This document shows, piece by piece, positions 63,836-64,000 of a stretch of DNA of 64,000 bases (the stretch's first letter is position 1; the number at the start of each line of letters is the position of its first letter). The notes below the pieces were generated by a model. The model saw only the letters and a program-made list of their open reading frames with translations, had not been told where the DNA came from and made no database searches. The translations under genes were made by a program, and so were the position numbers. The DNA comes from Streptomyces sp. NBC_00654 (GTDB lineage: Bacteria; Actinomycetota; Actinomycetes; Streptomycetales; Streptomycetaceae): the NCBI RefSeq assembly GCF_026341775.1, contig NZ_JAPEOB010000002.1, forward strand, positions 1 to 64,000, in the 5' to 3' direction.

Positions 63836-64000
63836 ATGGAGAACCCCTTGCGCCACAAGTACCCCCATCATGAGTGGACCCCTGTGACCGAAGGGGACTC
63901 GGGTGCCTTCGTCTTCCGCCTCACCGGACAGCAGAGCGACCTGTACGCGAAGATCGCGCCGCGCGCCCCGGAACACCCGGCTTTCGACCTGGCCGGCGAA
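63836..64000 (+). CDS. Aminoglycoside 3'-phosphotransferase, APH(3')-V-like (5' part, runs off window)
   Basis: 55 residues from ATG 63836: MENPLRHKYPHHEWTPVTEG, DSGAFVFRLTGQQSDLYAKI, APRAPEHPAFDLAGE. It lines up almost residue for residue with the N-terminus of APH(3')-V enzymes of aminoglycoside producers as I recall them (LRRKYPHHEWxxVNEGDSGAFVYxLTG...LYAKIAPRAPENSAFDLxGE). The ATP-loop (EGDSGAFVF) and the Lys of LYAKIAP are visible. The enzyme phosphorylates the 3'-OH of neomycin/kanamycin-type drugs. The catalytic half lies outside the window, so integrity is unknown. Confidence 0.85.
   Translation, partial: MENPLRHKYPHHEWTPVTEGDSGAFVFRLTGQQSDLYAKIAPRAPEHPAFDLAGE

Overview
The window is about 70% GC with strong third-position GC bias and GTG/ATG starts. 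Its gene families are typical of Streptomyces: ArsR/MFS and NarL-type modules, DUF5133, SpoIIE-type phosphatase, actinobacterial small-protein families and the CopCD/PCuAC/Dyp-peroxidase copper set. It is best read as an accessory region, such as a chromosome arm or a large linear plasmid. There are no rRNA or tRNA genes and no essential housekeeping genes. It is crowded with whole, nested and broken insertion sequences (IS3, IS5, IS21, IS30, IS110, ISL3 and fragments of IS630- and IS701-like elements), a tyrosine-recombinase remnant, and many frameshifted genes.

Left part (1-13.2 kb): an IS3 element split by an IS30 element with a clean 4-bp target duplication; an MFS exporter with its ArsR regulator; a decayed helicase-associated-domain (HA) protein fused to a small actinobacterial gene; a membrane protein; and a divergent TetR / TetX-like FAD monooxygenase pair whose intergenic region carries tetO-like operators. 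An integrase remnant is cut off by two adjacent IS5 elements.

Middle (13.2-41.6 kb): GNAT enzymes; a deleted IS110 element; a one-gene fusion of an alpha/beta-hydrolase with an aminoglycoside-phosphotransferase-like kinase behind a seven-unit His-Asp repeat; a GNAT pseudogene split by the first copy of an IS3 element; a polytopic membrane protein; two small DUF membrane proteins; helicase/HA remnants; flavoenzymes (PPOX, nitroreductase); and a histidine kinase / ABC exporter / response regulator module. An IS21 element with a shortened IstB follows. Next is a three-level nest: an IS3 transposase split by an IS5-like element that carries an S1-domain gene and is itself split by the second copy of the IS3 element. 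A PAS-SpoIIE phosphatase closes this part.

Right part (41.6-64 kb): more HA fragments with a repeated hairpin tail; a secreted SH3 protein; GNAT and APH-like enzymes; an ISL3 remnant; a HAD phosphatase convergent with a fused dihydroxyacetone kinase; a possible toxin/immunity remnant; a copper-handling operon broken by two short tandem duplications; an arsenate-reductase pseudogene; a second copy of the HA/small-gene block seen near 6 kb; a GH10 xylanase lipoprotein; and, running off the right edge, the start of an APH(3')-V-like aminoglycoside phosphotransferase.

The functional themes are antibiotic, metal and stress defence (TetX-like enzyme, APHs, acetyltransferases, exporters, arsenate and copper genes) in a segment being reshaped by transposition, deletion and short duplications. 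The best-supported new leads are the tetO-TetR-TetX pair, the hydrolase-APH fusion, the S1-carrying IS5-like element and the scattered HA-helicase remnants with their hairpin tails.
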